From contig CAOKLO010000020.1 of assembly GCA_948469375.1 (NCBI GenBank), forward strand, positions 1-52,575: 52,575 nt of DNA, read 5' to 3'. A program made the position numbers and the translations under genes. The notes below the pieces were generated by a model, which saw nothing but the letters and a program-made list of their open reading frames with translations, had not been told where the DNA came from and did no database searches. Shown here piece by piece: positions 10,201 to 16,498 of this stretch. Numbering within the stretch: the stretch's first letter is position 1; every line of letters starts with the position of its first letter. This stretch comes from an uncultured bacterium. Lineage in GTDB: Bacteria > Bacillota > Clostridia > Oscillospirales > Oscillospiraceae.

Positions 10201-11644
10201 GAAGTCCATTGAAATCAAGGAGGGTGAAGGCCAGACTTTGACCTTTTACAATGCTCCCGCAGGAGGACTCGAACTGATTAAGGTCAACGAGGCCGACAAA
10301 ACCCAGCGCATTCCCAACGTTAAGTTTGAAATCCGCAAGATGGACGGCGCTCTGGTGGAAACCGTCGTTACGGATTCCACGGGCCGGGTCCACGTGGACC
10401 TGGACACCGGAGATTACTATGCGGTGGAAATCGAGGCCGGTAAGGGGTTCAAGGTTGACGAAACCCCGCAGTATTTCACCATCAAGGACGGCGAAACCAC
10501 CACTCTCACCGTGACCAACAGGGCCCTTTCAGGTATCCAGATTCACAAAATCGACAGTGTCACCAAGAGGGGAATCTACGGCGTTACATTTTTGCTCTAT
10601 GATAGCACAAACACTCCTATCGGGCAATACACCTCTGATGACCAGGGCTATGTGTACATTGAAAACATCACGGAAGCCGGACGCTATTACCTCAAAGAAT
10701 TGGAGAACGAGGGCTATCTGGTGGATACCCAGATGAAGACGGTCTACGTCAAATCCGGAGAGGTGACCCTCGTGGAATGGGAGAACACCGCCATCACAGG
10801 CCAGATTCAAATCACCAAGACCTCCGAGGACTACAACTCCATGAACGGCTGGCCCGCCGGAACACCCATCCCCGGTACGGTCTTTGAGATCTACGACAAG
10901 GCCAATAATCTGGTGGATACCATCCGTTCGGACAAGAATGGCCTCGCCAGCTCCCGCCCCCTGCCCTTGGGACGCTATAAGGTCGTGGAATCCCAGAGCG
11001 CTGAATTCTACGGCCTGGACAAAACGCCTATGGAAGCGGAGATTGAGTTCTCCGGCCAGATCGTGCGCCTTGCCATGACCAACAAGGCCCTGTACACCAA
11101 CGTCTCCATCAGCAAGCGGGGTTACGCACAGGTCATGCCTGGGCAGGCCATCCGCTATGACTTCACCGGCATCGCCAACAATTCCACCACCGCGCTTTCC
11201 TCCTTCTACTGGAGGGATACCCTGCCCGCCGCTCTGCGGTTGGACAAGATCGTCACAGGGACGTATAACGTCCAGGGGAATTACAAGATCGTCTACAGGA
11301 CGAACCTCAGCGGGGAAACCTACCGGGTTATTGCGGACAACGTCAGCACCATGAAAAACTCCGTCGTGCCGGCTTCTCCCGCGGCACTGGGTCTGGCTTC
11401 CGGCGAATATGTCACGGAAGTCATGTTTGTCTTTGGCATTGTGCCCTCCAATTTCCGGCAGGTGGAGGCGCCCCAGATTCACTGCAATGTAGTCTCCTGG
11501 CTTAAGGGTGGCGCCCAGTTCGTCAACCAAGCGGACGTGGGAGGCGTTCATAACGAACAGTGGATTATGGCTACAGACCGCTGGGTCACCACGGTCTATA
11601 AGCCCGTGAAGCCCTCCAAGCCCCTGCCCCGCACCGGCTACTAA
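4298..11644 (+). CDS. giant multi-CnaB adhesin with thioester-type head and terminal LPRTG
   Basis: Start ATG 4298 with AGGAG 6 nt upstream; 2448 residues. A signal peptide (LLPSTAFAA) leads into a head domain of about 220 residues with MVGFCGTKGG and WVQACIW, the Cys and QxxIW pattern of thioester adhesin domains. About 21 CnaB/SpaA modules follow. Each starts with a strand such as LTLKKID carrying the isopeptide Lys, has a central acidic residue (YEVTEKS), and ends with the partner Asn (LVFRNRK). A Gly/Ser-rich linker lies near 9290-9360. Later modules alternate between two types. A final non-CnaB domain of about 180 residues precedes PLPRTGY and the stop. The likely role is attachment to recipients or host, anchored by the nearby sortase. 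There is no hydrophobic tail after LPRTG. A terminator separates it from the CAP gene, so it probably has its own promoter. Confidence 0.9.
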   Translation: MEKMRHHLRTRLTALLLALVCVLGLLPSTAFAAADTIKLKEFGMSGVAYQSAALGKCTLHQMYYENGSATMVGFCGTKGGGMGNSLKGQTWGNKTEISDSTVKIMMAYYYAHSTGVFTDEARALGVDDVWGPEYTWYMNAWVQACIWRYQQGSMSDPVVSCAEEFMAVYNSLEGTRYTSIDDKLDGKSFRDRTQFILDIGNQGVWGDCKVYLYNFTGSGSSSHPASSVQKVILGELSPTTTTHDKYSLIVKKVDATNPSKGLAGAEFHIESENGSFSKDIVTGSDGTYTQDRLDPGTYSVTETSPPPGGYQIDNPGPQYVTLPGNGNNTVTVTFMDSPPSSGEGSIRKVDADNPSRGLAGTVIKIIGVDNSFVGTYVTGEGGYLADVPWDTMPIGSYEAEEVTPPEGFTKSPDPNKVKQTFVWDGKSDVSLVFENDSKVKVKLIKLDDSNNSLPGAVFNIVKDGQIIGTEATSEDGSITVTDVTEGMYAFVEVFAPAPFAKLTEPVIAHVDQATINGGGTVTVSAADKKLPNLTILKRDSQTGDVIPNTHFEIRGIHYGYHNDVTTGPDGKAVLTAIPSDSYEVTEKSVPDPWVVGDEPTQTIWLEAGDDKQLIFDNMKQPLLKIAKVEKGTDPAVYIPETNFLIEAIDGDYRHDVTTGPDGTVELRVAPGSYKITERSVPEPYYISGEPTQTISLNPGDEKEVLFENQKKPLLTLKKIDADTQAPIPKTVLTVKALDGTYQDDWTTGPDGTVSLRVEPGTYEVTEKSVPAPYYLPDKDADRTQTITLSPGDEKTLVFRNRKAPELTVFKENSITGEPIEHAKFSIRYTSNGEASEAPATIDYGEVFTDSRGEIRVHELGKRLYPGEFSITELEPADGFQLKEPITQTVIIHGNESKTVRFQNTPLSALVVWKYDSITGAPVEGCIFQVRYMSGTSGTGGTVIGTYKTGPGGSFTINRLKAGAYLVEELASDGDHVMDTAPQTAYISGKEQDVVQLYFGNSPKGSLLIKKIDASTHEPLSDCEFFITDSHGTMIGDANGKFVTDSAGTILISNIAPGTTIVARETRAKENYILDDVPQTATIKAGQTVTLEFRNQPKGSVTLYKFSSLDRRTPLEGVGFKITFANGQVVDNIGGKLSSNGIYYTDSSGQINISGVTGTLVFTEVSSIPGYLIDENRKSQTIVVNPNDHQSVYFYNQPIGNLVIKKMSSTTKEPLSDVVIRVTRTDGTVVGESNGEFRTDEAGFIRIPVEPGGYIVQEVKSKPGFLLDDTPKTIEVKGPGTYNIELFNQPLGSLVIHKYSSLDRKTPLAGVQFKVTYAPGCVVDNENGSVSSNGIYYTGPDGTITINGIVGTVVITEQATIPGYTIDPETRSQTVVVNPDDVQNLYFYNSPKNTLIIEKYIEEEGSKHKPLKGVTFLVTDSSGAVVGNSNGEFISGDDGRVVIPGVEPGSTISVREIKVPEGVVLDGIPKTIKISDNGANILRFYNKKVGTLVVRKLDKISKEPLSGVEFELTYAEGGYVDDANGHLSSKGLYTTNANGEIRVPVVGTVVVKEVKSLPTHVIDEATRIQTVTVNPADTQTITVYNEPLCSLTISKKDAVSGRPVPNTEFTLKDGDGNLIGRYTTGADGTVTVTGLIPNSTVVVVETRVPSNYVLDPTPRTIIVRNGSNSVSSGGTTSGGSSSGSGSGGSHLDVENIPKTTLTIEKYLETETGNVPLKGVTFLVTDSSGAVVGSSNGEYITGEDGRIVIPNLEPGITVTAKELKVPDGVVLDSTPKSIEIKGGEGGQTLRFVNQKTGYLVIKKLDKLTSEPLAGVEFKLSYASGEYVDDNFGHLSSLGLFKTDANGEIRVPVVGTVVVEETKTLPNYTIDPGTKRQVVTVNPADTQTITVYNTPGTTLTIQKLVTGTTDKPLAGVEFLITDSSGAYVGPNKGVYRTDEFGRIVLSDLKPGTVITAKETATVDGFVLDGTPKSIEIKEGEGQTLTFYNAPAGGLELIKVNEADKTQRIPNVKFEIRKMDGALVETVVTDSTGRVHVDLDTGDYYAVEIEAGKGFKVDETPQYFTIKDGETTTLTVTNRALSGIQIHKIDSVTKRGIYGVTFLLYDSTNTPIGQYTSDDQGYVYIENITEAGRYYLKELENEGYLVDTQMKTVYVKSGEVTLVEWENTAITGQIQITKTSEDYNSMNGWPAGTPIPGTVFEIYDKANNLVDTIRSDKNGLASSRPLPLGRYKVVESQSAEFYGLDKTPMEAEIEFSGQIVRLAMTNKALYTNVSISKRGYAQVMPGQAIRYDFTGIANNSTTALSSFYWRDTLPAALRLDKIVTGTYNVQGNYKIVYRTNLSGETYRVIADNVSTMKNSVVPASPAALGLASGEYVTEVMFVFGIVPSNFRQVEAPQIHCNVVSWLKGGAQFVNQADVGGVHNEQWIMATDRWVTTVYKPVKPSKPLPRTGY

Positions 11645-11661
11645 GCGGTAAAGCCGCGCTA

Positions 11662-11695
11662 AAGGGCCGTCCTCCAAGGACGGCCCTTCTTTCTC
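11662..11695 (+). terminator. intrinsic terminator after adhesin gene
   Basis: A stem of about 12 bp (AAGGGCCGTCCT with AGGACGGCCCTT) and a 3-nt loop are followed by CTTTCTC. It starts 18 nt after the adhesin stop, which shows the protein truly ends at LPRTGY rather than reading on into a lost anchor. Confidence 0.85.
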
Positions 11696-11731
11696 AAAGA
11701 TGGATATGAATTTGTAAGGAGGAATCTCAAC

Positions 11732-12073
11732 ATGAATCCCAAGAAACTGCTTCGCATCCTGATGACCGCCGCGATGGTATGTGCCGTGTGCTGCACCACG
11801 GCTCTCGCCGTTGGAGGCAGCGGCGACGTCTCCGGCGCTATCCAGCAGACCTGGACCGCCGCCTCCGGGCAGGTCAAAACCGTCGTTGATACTGTGGTAT
11901 TCCTGGCCCTGGATATGATCCTCGCCATCGCCTTCTTTATCAAGGTGGGCAGCGCCTACTTCGATTACCGCCAGCAGAGCCAGTTTGAGTGGACTCCGCC
12001 CGCCATCCTTCTGGTCTGCCTCATCTTCTGCCTCACCGCCCCCTCCTACATCTGGGGCATCATCGGAATGTGA
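11732..12073 (+). CDS. small VirB2/DUF3852-like conjugation membrane protein
   Basis: ATG 11732 follows TAAGGAGGAA; 113 residues. A cleavable signal (MTAAMVCAVCCTTALA) is followed by a short polar stretch and two hydrophobic helices (about 54-72 and 88-110), the layout of VirB2-type pilin precursors. It resembles the DUF3852 proteins I know from gut Firmicutes ICEs, but I cannot confirm the match. It is the first gene after the adhesin terminator and precedes the VirB6-like gene, as small channel proteins usually do in these elements. Confidence 0.7.
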   Translation: MNPKKLLRILMTAAMVCAVCCTTALAVGGSGDVSGAIQQTWTAASGQVKTVVDTVVFLALDMILAIAFFIKVGSAYFDYRQQSQFEWTPPAILLVCLIFCLTAPSYIWGIIGM

Positions 12074-12486
12074 AGCGTCATGAATTGTTCCGGGGAAAGA
12101 ACCGCGGAAGACCATGGCCCCCAGCATCCCGAAGCAGCCATGTGGGAAGGCCCTGTTATGCGTGGCTGGAGGAACTGAGCCGGGCGAAGGACGATACAAG
12201 CGTTCAAGATTAATAAGAAGGAGAAGGTGCTTTTCATGCCTGTTTCCCTAGATCTCAATGGGGCTCCTACTCAATCAAGCGGAAACGAACGAATGGCTTC
12301 TCCGATTTGGGTGAGTGTACGAATCACAATTGCATGGGCATATGCCGCTTGCTTTTTCGGGCAGACAGCCCTCTTCTCGGCATTTGAAAACACTGGAGCG
12401 GTTTCTGGATTTGGATGTTCTGCTTACGCAGAAAGAAAAACCAGACACTCGCCCACACAAAGCATTCTACAGCACATCATAAACCG
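12074..12486 (+). other. gene-poor gap upstream of the VirB6-like gene
   Basis: This roughly 410-base stretch has no convincing gene. One frame opens at ATG 12236 behind AGAAGGAGAAGG and would encode a protein beginning MPVSLDLNGAPTQSS, but it runs straight through the terminator at 12487-12525 and into the next gene's ribosome binding site, so it is either not a gene or a decayed one. The stretch ends in that terminator, meaning something transcribed here stops before the VirB6-like gene. It could be an untranslated leader or a small RNA. Confidence 0.4.
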
Positions 12487-12525
12487 GCAGGCACACCGCG
12501 GTACAGCGGTGTGCCTGTTTCTTCT
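12487..12525 (+). terminator. strong terminator ahead of the VirB6-like gene
   Basis: A perfect 12-bp stem, CAGGCACACCGC with GCGGTGTGCCTG, has a 6-nt loop and is followed by TTTCTTCTT. It lies 45 nt before the start region of the next gene, so the downstream channel genes need readthrough, antitermination or a promoter in the short AT-rich gap. Confidence 0.85.
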
Positions 12526-12556
12526 TACCAAAAATCAACCAAATTATATTGTAATA

Positions 12557-12572
12557 GGAGGTGAACCACATT
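12557..12572 (+). promoter_or_regulatory. ribosome binding site pointing to an ATT start
   Basis: GGAGG at 12557-12561 is followed by exactly 8 nt and then ATT TTT ATC TGG. The only near canonical codon, GTG 12561, overlaps the binding site itself and has none of its own; the next ATG in frame is at 12603, without a site. Position and reading frame therefore favour ATT as the start codon. Confidence 0.55.
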
Positions 12573-13478
12573 TTTATCTGGGACTTTGTCGCCTCCACGG
12601 TCATGGATAACCTCATCGACTGGTTCTACGGACAAATTGTCGGCTTCCTCGGCAACTTCTTCGCCGAGATGGGGAACATGGGCGTGGAGCTCTTTGAACT
12701 GGAATGGGTTCAGGCCATTATTCTTTTTTTCTCCCAGCTGGCTTGGGCGCTGTTCGCCGTCAGCCTGGTAGTCTCGGCCTTTGAGTTTGGTATTGAATAC
12801 AGCTCCGGCCGGGGGAACCTCCAGCAGACCGCCGTCAACGCACTCAAGGGCTTTATGGCCGTCAGCCTCTTCACCACCGTGCCGGTCCGGCTCTATGCCC
12901 TGTCGGTCTCCTTACAGGGGACCTTCGCCACCGGGCTCACCGGATACGGAAGCAGCATCGGCACTGTGGGAGAGGACATCATCGCGGACCTCCAAAGCGT
13001 GGACAGCCTGGCGGATATGGCGGGACAGACCCTGGACTTCGGCCTGAGCGTCCTCACCAGCCCCTTCATGCTGCTGTTCTGCATCATCCTCATGGCCTAC
13101 GCCGTGATCAAGGTGTTTTTCAGCAATCTGAAGCGTGGCGGCATCCTGCTCATCCAGATTGCTGTGGGCAGCCTTTACATGTTCAGCGTTCCCCGGGGCT
13201 ACATTGACGGATTTGTCCAGTGGATCAAGCAGGTCATCGGCCTGTGCCTGACGGCATTCCTTCAATCCACCATATTGGTGGCGGGCCTGATGGTTTTCAA
13301 GGACCACGCCCTGCTGGGCCTGGGGCTGATGCTCTCCGCCGGGGAGGTTCCCCGCATCGCCGGGACTTTCGGCCTGGACACCACCACCCACGCCAATATC
13401 ATGAGTGCGGTTTACACGGCCCAAACGGCAATCAACACCACCCGGAACATCGCGCACGCGGTCGCTCCAAAACCATGA
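12570..13478 (+). CDS. TrbL/VirB6-like channel membrane protein
   Basis: About 302 residues, starting (M)FIWDFVASTVMDNLIDWFYGQ if the ATT at 12570 is used; GTG 12561 and ATG 12603 are the alternatives. Hydrophobic helices lie near residues 45-65, 85-105, 150-180, 195-215 and 230-260. The product resembles the TrbL-like inner channel proteins of Firmicutes ICEs (DUF6045-type, from memory). VirB6-class proteins form the membrane core of type IV secretion channels. The order here (VirB2-like, VirB6-like, later PrgI-like and VirB4) fits, although cargo genes have been inserted between the VirB6-like and PrgI-like genes. Confidence 0.8.
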   Translation: MFIWDFVASTVMDNLIDWFYGQIVGFLGNFFAEMGNMGVELFELEWVQAIILFFSQLAWALFAVSLVVSAFEFGIEYSSGRGNLQQTAVNALKGFMAVSLFTTVPVRLYALSVSLQGTFATGLTGYGSSIGTVGEDIIADLQSVDSLADMAGQTLDFGLSVLTSPFMLLFCIILMAYAVIKVFFSNLKRGGILLIQIAVGSLYMFSVPRGYIDGFVQWIKQVIGLCLTAFLQSTILVAGLMVFKDHALLGLGLMLSAGEVPRIAGTFGLDTTTHANIMSAVYTAQTAINTTRNIAHAVAPKP

Positions 13479-13491
13479 CAGGAGAAACGAT

Positions 13492-13851
13492 ATGAACAAA
13501 CTGGTATACATTGCCTCCCCTCTCTCCGGGGATGTGGAGAAAAATCTGGATTTTGCGCGGCAGGCTTGCCGCTATGCCATCTCTCAAAATGTCACGCCTT
13601 TTGCCCCGCACCTTCTCTATCCACAGATGCTGGATGACAGCGATCCGGCGGAGCGGCAGCTTGGCATTGATATGGGAAACCAGATGCTGGAGCTATGCAG
13701 AGAACTGTGGCTGTGCGGGGACCGGATCAGCGCCGGAATGGAGGGGGAGCGGAAGCTGGCGGAGTCCCTGGGCATCCCCGTGCGGCAGATCCAAGCCGAG
13801 GAAATTCAATCCATGGGTTTCTCTCCCACCCAGGGGATGGTGATGGGATGA
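13492..13851 (+). CDS. DUF4406 nucleoside deoxyribosyltransferase-like protein
   Basis: ATG 13492 has ACAGGAGAAA upstream; 119 residues. It begins NKLVYIASPLSGDVEKNLDFARQACRYAI, the typical start of DUF4406 and nucleoside 2-deoxyribosyltransferase-like proteins, and has LWLCGDRISAGMEGERKLAESLGIP, the Asp/Glu-containing second motif. These proteins are frequent in phages and ICEs and may process nucleotides, but the substrate is unknown. Its end overlaps the start of the methyltransferase gene by 4 nt (ATGA), which suggests translational coupling and perhaps a shared role in DNA or nucleotide modification. Confidence 0.8.
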   Translation: MNKLVYIASPLSGDVEKNLDFARQACRYAISQNVTPFAPHLLYPQMLDDSDPAERQLGIDMGNQMLELCRELWLCGDRISAGMEGERKLAESLGIPVRQIQAEEIQSMGFSPTQGMVMG

Positions 13852-14623
13852 AGCTGACCATGGGAAGCCTCTTTGACGGGATCGGCGGCTTTCCCCTCGC
13901 GGCGGTCCGGGCGGGGATTGAACCCCTCTGGGCCAGCGAGATCGAAGCCTTCCCCATTGAGGTGACAAAATACCGCTTCCCCGGCATGATCCATGTGGGG
14001 GACGTCACGAAGCTGGACGGGGCCAAGCTCCCGGCCGTGGACATCATCTGCGGCGGCAGCCCATGCCAGGACTGTCTGTGGCCGGAGCGCGCGCCGGGTT
14101 GACCGGCTCCCGCTCCGGCCTTTTTATGGAACAGATACGGATTATCAAGGAGATGAGAGATGAGGAAAAACGTCATGGATGGACAGGTGTCCATGTTCGG
14201 CCCAGATTTGCCGTGTGGGAAAATGTCCCCGGCTGCCTCTCCAGCGGGCGGGACCCGAAGACGGGGCGGAAAAGGCCGGGCTCGGACTTCCGCCAGGTCC
14301 TCGAGGCGTTCCTCCAGATTGAGGAACCAGAGCTTCATGTTATTGAACCTCCGGGAAGGCGCTGGAAATATTCTGGGGCCATATTGGGAAATCGATCCAC
14401 AGTGGCTTGGGTGCGGTGGGACGCTCAACACCTCGGAGTGCCCCAAAGACGCCGTCGAATCTTCCTTATCTGCGATTTTGCAGGAGGACGTCCCATCCAA
14501 ATACTATTTGACCAGAAAAGCCTGCCTGGGTATCCTGCGGCGGGCAGCCGAACGGGGGAAAGACCTGCCGGCCCAGCTGGGACTGGCCCTGAAGGCTCAG
14601 GCGGGGTTAATTTTGTTGGATGA
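13848..14623 (+). pseudogene. C5 cytosine methyltransferase, motifs I-VIII, one-base frameshift
   Basis: ATG 13848 begins MKLTMGSLFDGIGGFPL (motif I, AdoMet binding), followed by ASEIEAFPIEV (II), GDVTKLDG (III) and GGSPCQD with the catalytic Cys (IV). After CQD the frame breaks. Adding one C next to 14072 restores DLSVAGARAGL, and the second frame then continues with ENVPG (VI) and QHLGVPQRRRRIFLICDF (VIII) to a stop at 14623. The repaired product is 258 residues and lacks motifs IX and X, which are encoded by the overlapping downstream gene. As sequenced the gene yields 84 residues and is inactive. Such enzymes on ICEs probably protect the element from restriction in recipients. Confidence 0.75.
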
Positions 14624-15809
14624 GCTCTCCACAAAGCCGCTGGTCAACGGCGAATCCCGGCGGGAGCTTTTTAAGGAAGACTGCCTGACTCCCTGGGATA
14701 CCCAGCAGACAAGGATCTTTACGCCGGAAAGCAGAGCACCCACACTGGCGGGGGCCGACGGAGGCGGGGGACGGAATCCAGGCGGGCTTCTCTTCGCGGC
14801 AGGCGTGGTTAGCAAGGGCGGAGGCGATTGCTTCCTGATGCCGGAGCGCCACGCCGCTCTCAGCGGCGGAGGCGGTCAGGCTGGACAGGGTTATCCTTGT
14901 GTGCTGACTGCCGCATTTAATGCCGGAGCTGGCTCCGCTGCCGGGACCATTGGCTATCAGGAGGAAGTATCGCCTACCCTGAAGGGAACCGCCAGCGGAA
15001 ATATGATGCCCTCCGTCCTCTGCCTCAATGACCAGGGCGGCAGCGTCATGGAATACTCTGAGGATGTGGCGGGAACACTCCGGGCCCAGGAACACGGCCA
15101 CCAGCCGCTCGTCCTGAGCGTTTATGAGAACCACGGCATCGACGCCCGCTACACCGGGCCGCACAGGATTTCTCCTACAATACCTGCCAGAGCTGGTACT
15201 GGAGGGAACAATCTGCCCCTGGTTTCGGAGATGCCGGAAACCCTCTGCATCCTGGGCAACACCGTGGACTGCACGTCAAAAAACGGAGGCCATGGCCTCG
15301 GTGTTCAGGAGAATCTTTCGTTTACCCTGACCGCTGAGCATCGACACGCCGTTTTCACCAGGCAGCGGTCGGACTGCTTCCGGGAAGGTGATATCGCCTC
15401 CACGGAGAGCGCCCAGCAGGATAAGGATGCCACGGACTTGGTTTGCACATTTCTTTATCAGGACACTATCGGTGCCCTCACTACCAGCGACTATAAAGGG
15501 CCCAACAGCCAGTATGTACATCAGGACAAGTTGGTAATTGCTGGGCCGAAACTTATCCGAAGGCTCACGCCGACAGAATGCGAACGCCTCCAGGGCTTCC
15601 CCGACGGCTGGACCGATCTGCCGGGGGCGTCGGATTCCGCCAGATACCGGGCCCTTGGGAATAGCGTGGCCATACCCTGTGTGGAATTTATCATGCGGGG
15701 AATCGCTATGGCGTTCGGCGTATACCCGGCGGCCCTGCCGGATTTTAGCGCGGCCCTTATGTCCGATCCTGCCGGGGATAACACCAGCAGCCTGTCTCGT
15801 GGTCGTTGA
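14160..15809 (+). CDS. overlapping methyltransferase partner with motifs IX-X
   Basis: ATG 14160 has its own AAGGAG about 10 nt upstream; 549 residues. The N-terminal 150 residues (starting near QVSMFGPDLPCGKMSP, with SKYYLTRKACLGILRRA) resemble a conserved phage/ICE protein I remember. This part overlaps the methyltransferase gene in another frame by over 450 nt. The middle has repeated PTL-type segments (SPTLKG, AGTLRAQ, SPTIPA, TLCILG) as in long ICE methyltransferases. The end has RRLTPTECERLQGFPDGW (motif IX region) and RYRALGNSVAIPC (motif X). It may act as a second subunit, as in the split M.AquI enzyme. Alternatively, one ancestral methyltransferase gene has been broken by frameshifts. 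It overlaps the convergent tag gene by about 50 nt. Confidence 0.75.
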   Translation: MRKNVMDGQVSMFGPDLPCGKMSPAASPAGGTRRRGGKGRARTSARSSRRSSRLRNQSFMLLNLREGAGNILGPYWEIDPQWLGCGGTLNTSECPKDAVESSLSAILQEDVPSKYYLTRKACLGILRRAAERGKDLPAQLGLALKAQAGLILLDELSTKPLVNGESRRELFKEDCLTPWDTQQTRIFTPESRAPTLAGADGGGGRNPGGLLFAAGVVSKGGGDCFLMPERHAALSGGGGQAGQGYPCVLTAAFNAGAGSAAGTIGYQEEVSPTLKGTASGNMMPSVLCLNDQGGSVMEYSEDVAGTLRAQEHGHQPLVLSVYENHGIDARYTGPHRISPTIPARAGTGGNNLPLVSEMPETLCILGNTVDCTSKNGGHGLGVQENLSFTLTAEHRHAVFTRQRSDCFREGDIASTESAQQDKDATDLVCTFLYQDTIGALTTSDYKGPNSQYVHQDKLVIAGPKLIRRLTPTECERLQGFPDGWTDLPGASDSARYRALGNSVAIPCVEFIMRGIAMAFGVYPAALPDFSAALMSDPAGDNTSSLSRGR

Positions 15810-16323
15810 CCACACCTACCGCCTGCAGGAAGGAATAGATGATGACTGTGCCCACGAAGTTCATCCCCCGGCGCTTCAAGTCCACCGAGACGCGGTCCGA
15901 CAACTCGGAGCTGGCCCGAACCTCATCGTCCGTGTTCAGGATAACCTGCCCATCGGTGAAGCCCCAGAGGTAGCGGTCAAAGGAGCCGAACTCTTTCTGG
16001 ATATTCAGAAACGCCTTCGCGTTTTGGACGGACGCCTGGATTTTGCGGCGGTTCCGCACAATCCCCGCGTCCGCCATCAAAGTCTCCAGCTTCTCAGGGC
16101 CGTACCCGGCGATGGTCACAGGATCGAATCCGTCGAAGGCCCGCCGGAACGCCTCCCGCTTCTTTAGGATCGTGAGCCAGGACAGCCCCGCCTGGAAACC
16201 CTCCAAAAGCAGCATCTCAAAGAGCTTCCGGTCGTCGTGCTCCGGCTTTCCCCACTCCTGGTCGTGATAGGCAGTATAAAGCTCAGAGGCTGGATCAGCC
16301 CAGCGGCAGCGCTTCCATTCCAT
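15757..16323 (-). CDS. tag: DNA-3-methyladenine glycosylase I
   Basis: 188 residues from ATG 16323 with GAGGGAA upstream. It matches Tag closely: CRWAD near the start, YHDQEWGKPEHDDRKLFEMLLLEGFQAGLSW with the YHDxEWG substrate pocket, LKKREAFRRAF, and the zinc ligands Cys6, the His of YHD, and the C-terminal VNDHETGCW. Tag removes 3-methyladenine from alkylated DNA in base-excision repair. It lies on the opposite strand inside an otherwise plus-strand transfer region and overlaps the end of the methyltransferase partner tail to tail, so it appears to be separately expressed cargo. Confidence 0.95.
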   Translation of the reverse strand: MEWKRCRWADPASELYTAYHDQEWGKPEHDDRKLFEMLLLEGFQAGLSWLTILKKREAFRRAFDGFDPVTIAGYGPEKLETLMADAGIVRNRRKIQASVQNAKAFLNIQKEFGSFDRYLWGFTDGQVILNTDDEVRASSELSDRVSVDLKRRGMNFVGTVIIYSFLQAVGVVNDHETGCWCYPRQDRT

Positions 16324-16498
16324 TGTTTATTCCCTCGCTTTCTATCGCCATTATAAGGAATGTCCGGCAGTTACGCAAGATTAAAAAACTTGTCATATAT
16401 GCTTCGTTTTTTTGATATTTATCGTTGGGTATCGTGAATAGCTTTCAAATGGTTTTAGGGATATACTTGCTTTACAAAATGAGAAAGGAGGACCGGAA

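Noticed and set aside
10529-12199. 556-codon minus-strand frame across the adhesin end
   Set aside because: It crosses a terminator and the gene boundary; the composition is that of a GC-rich shadow frame.
12227-12610. Open frame between the VirB2-like and VirB6-like genes
   Set aside because: It reads through a strong terminator and the next ribosome binding site and shows no recognisable domain.
16115-16135. tRNA T-loop-like GATCGAATCC
   Set aside because: It lies inside the tag coding sequence and no cloverleaf can be built around it.
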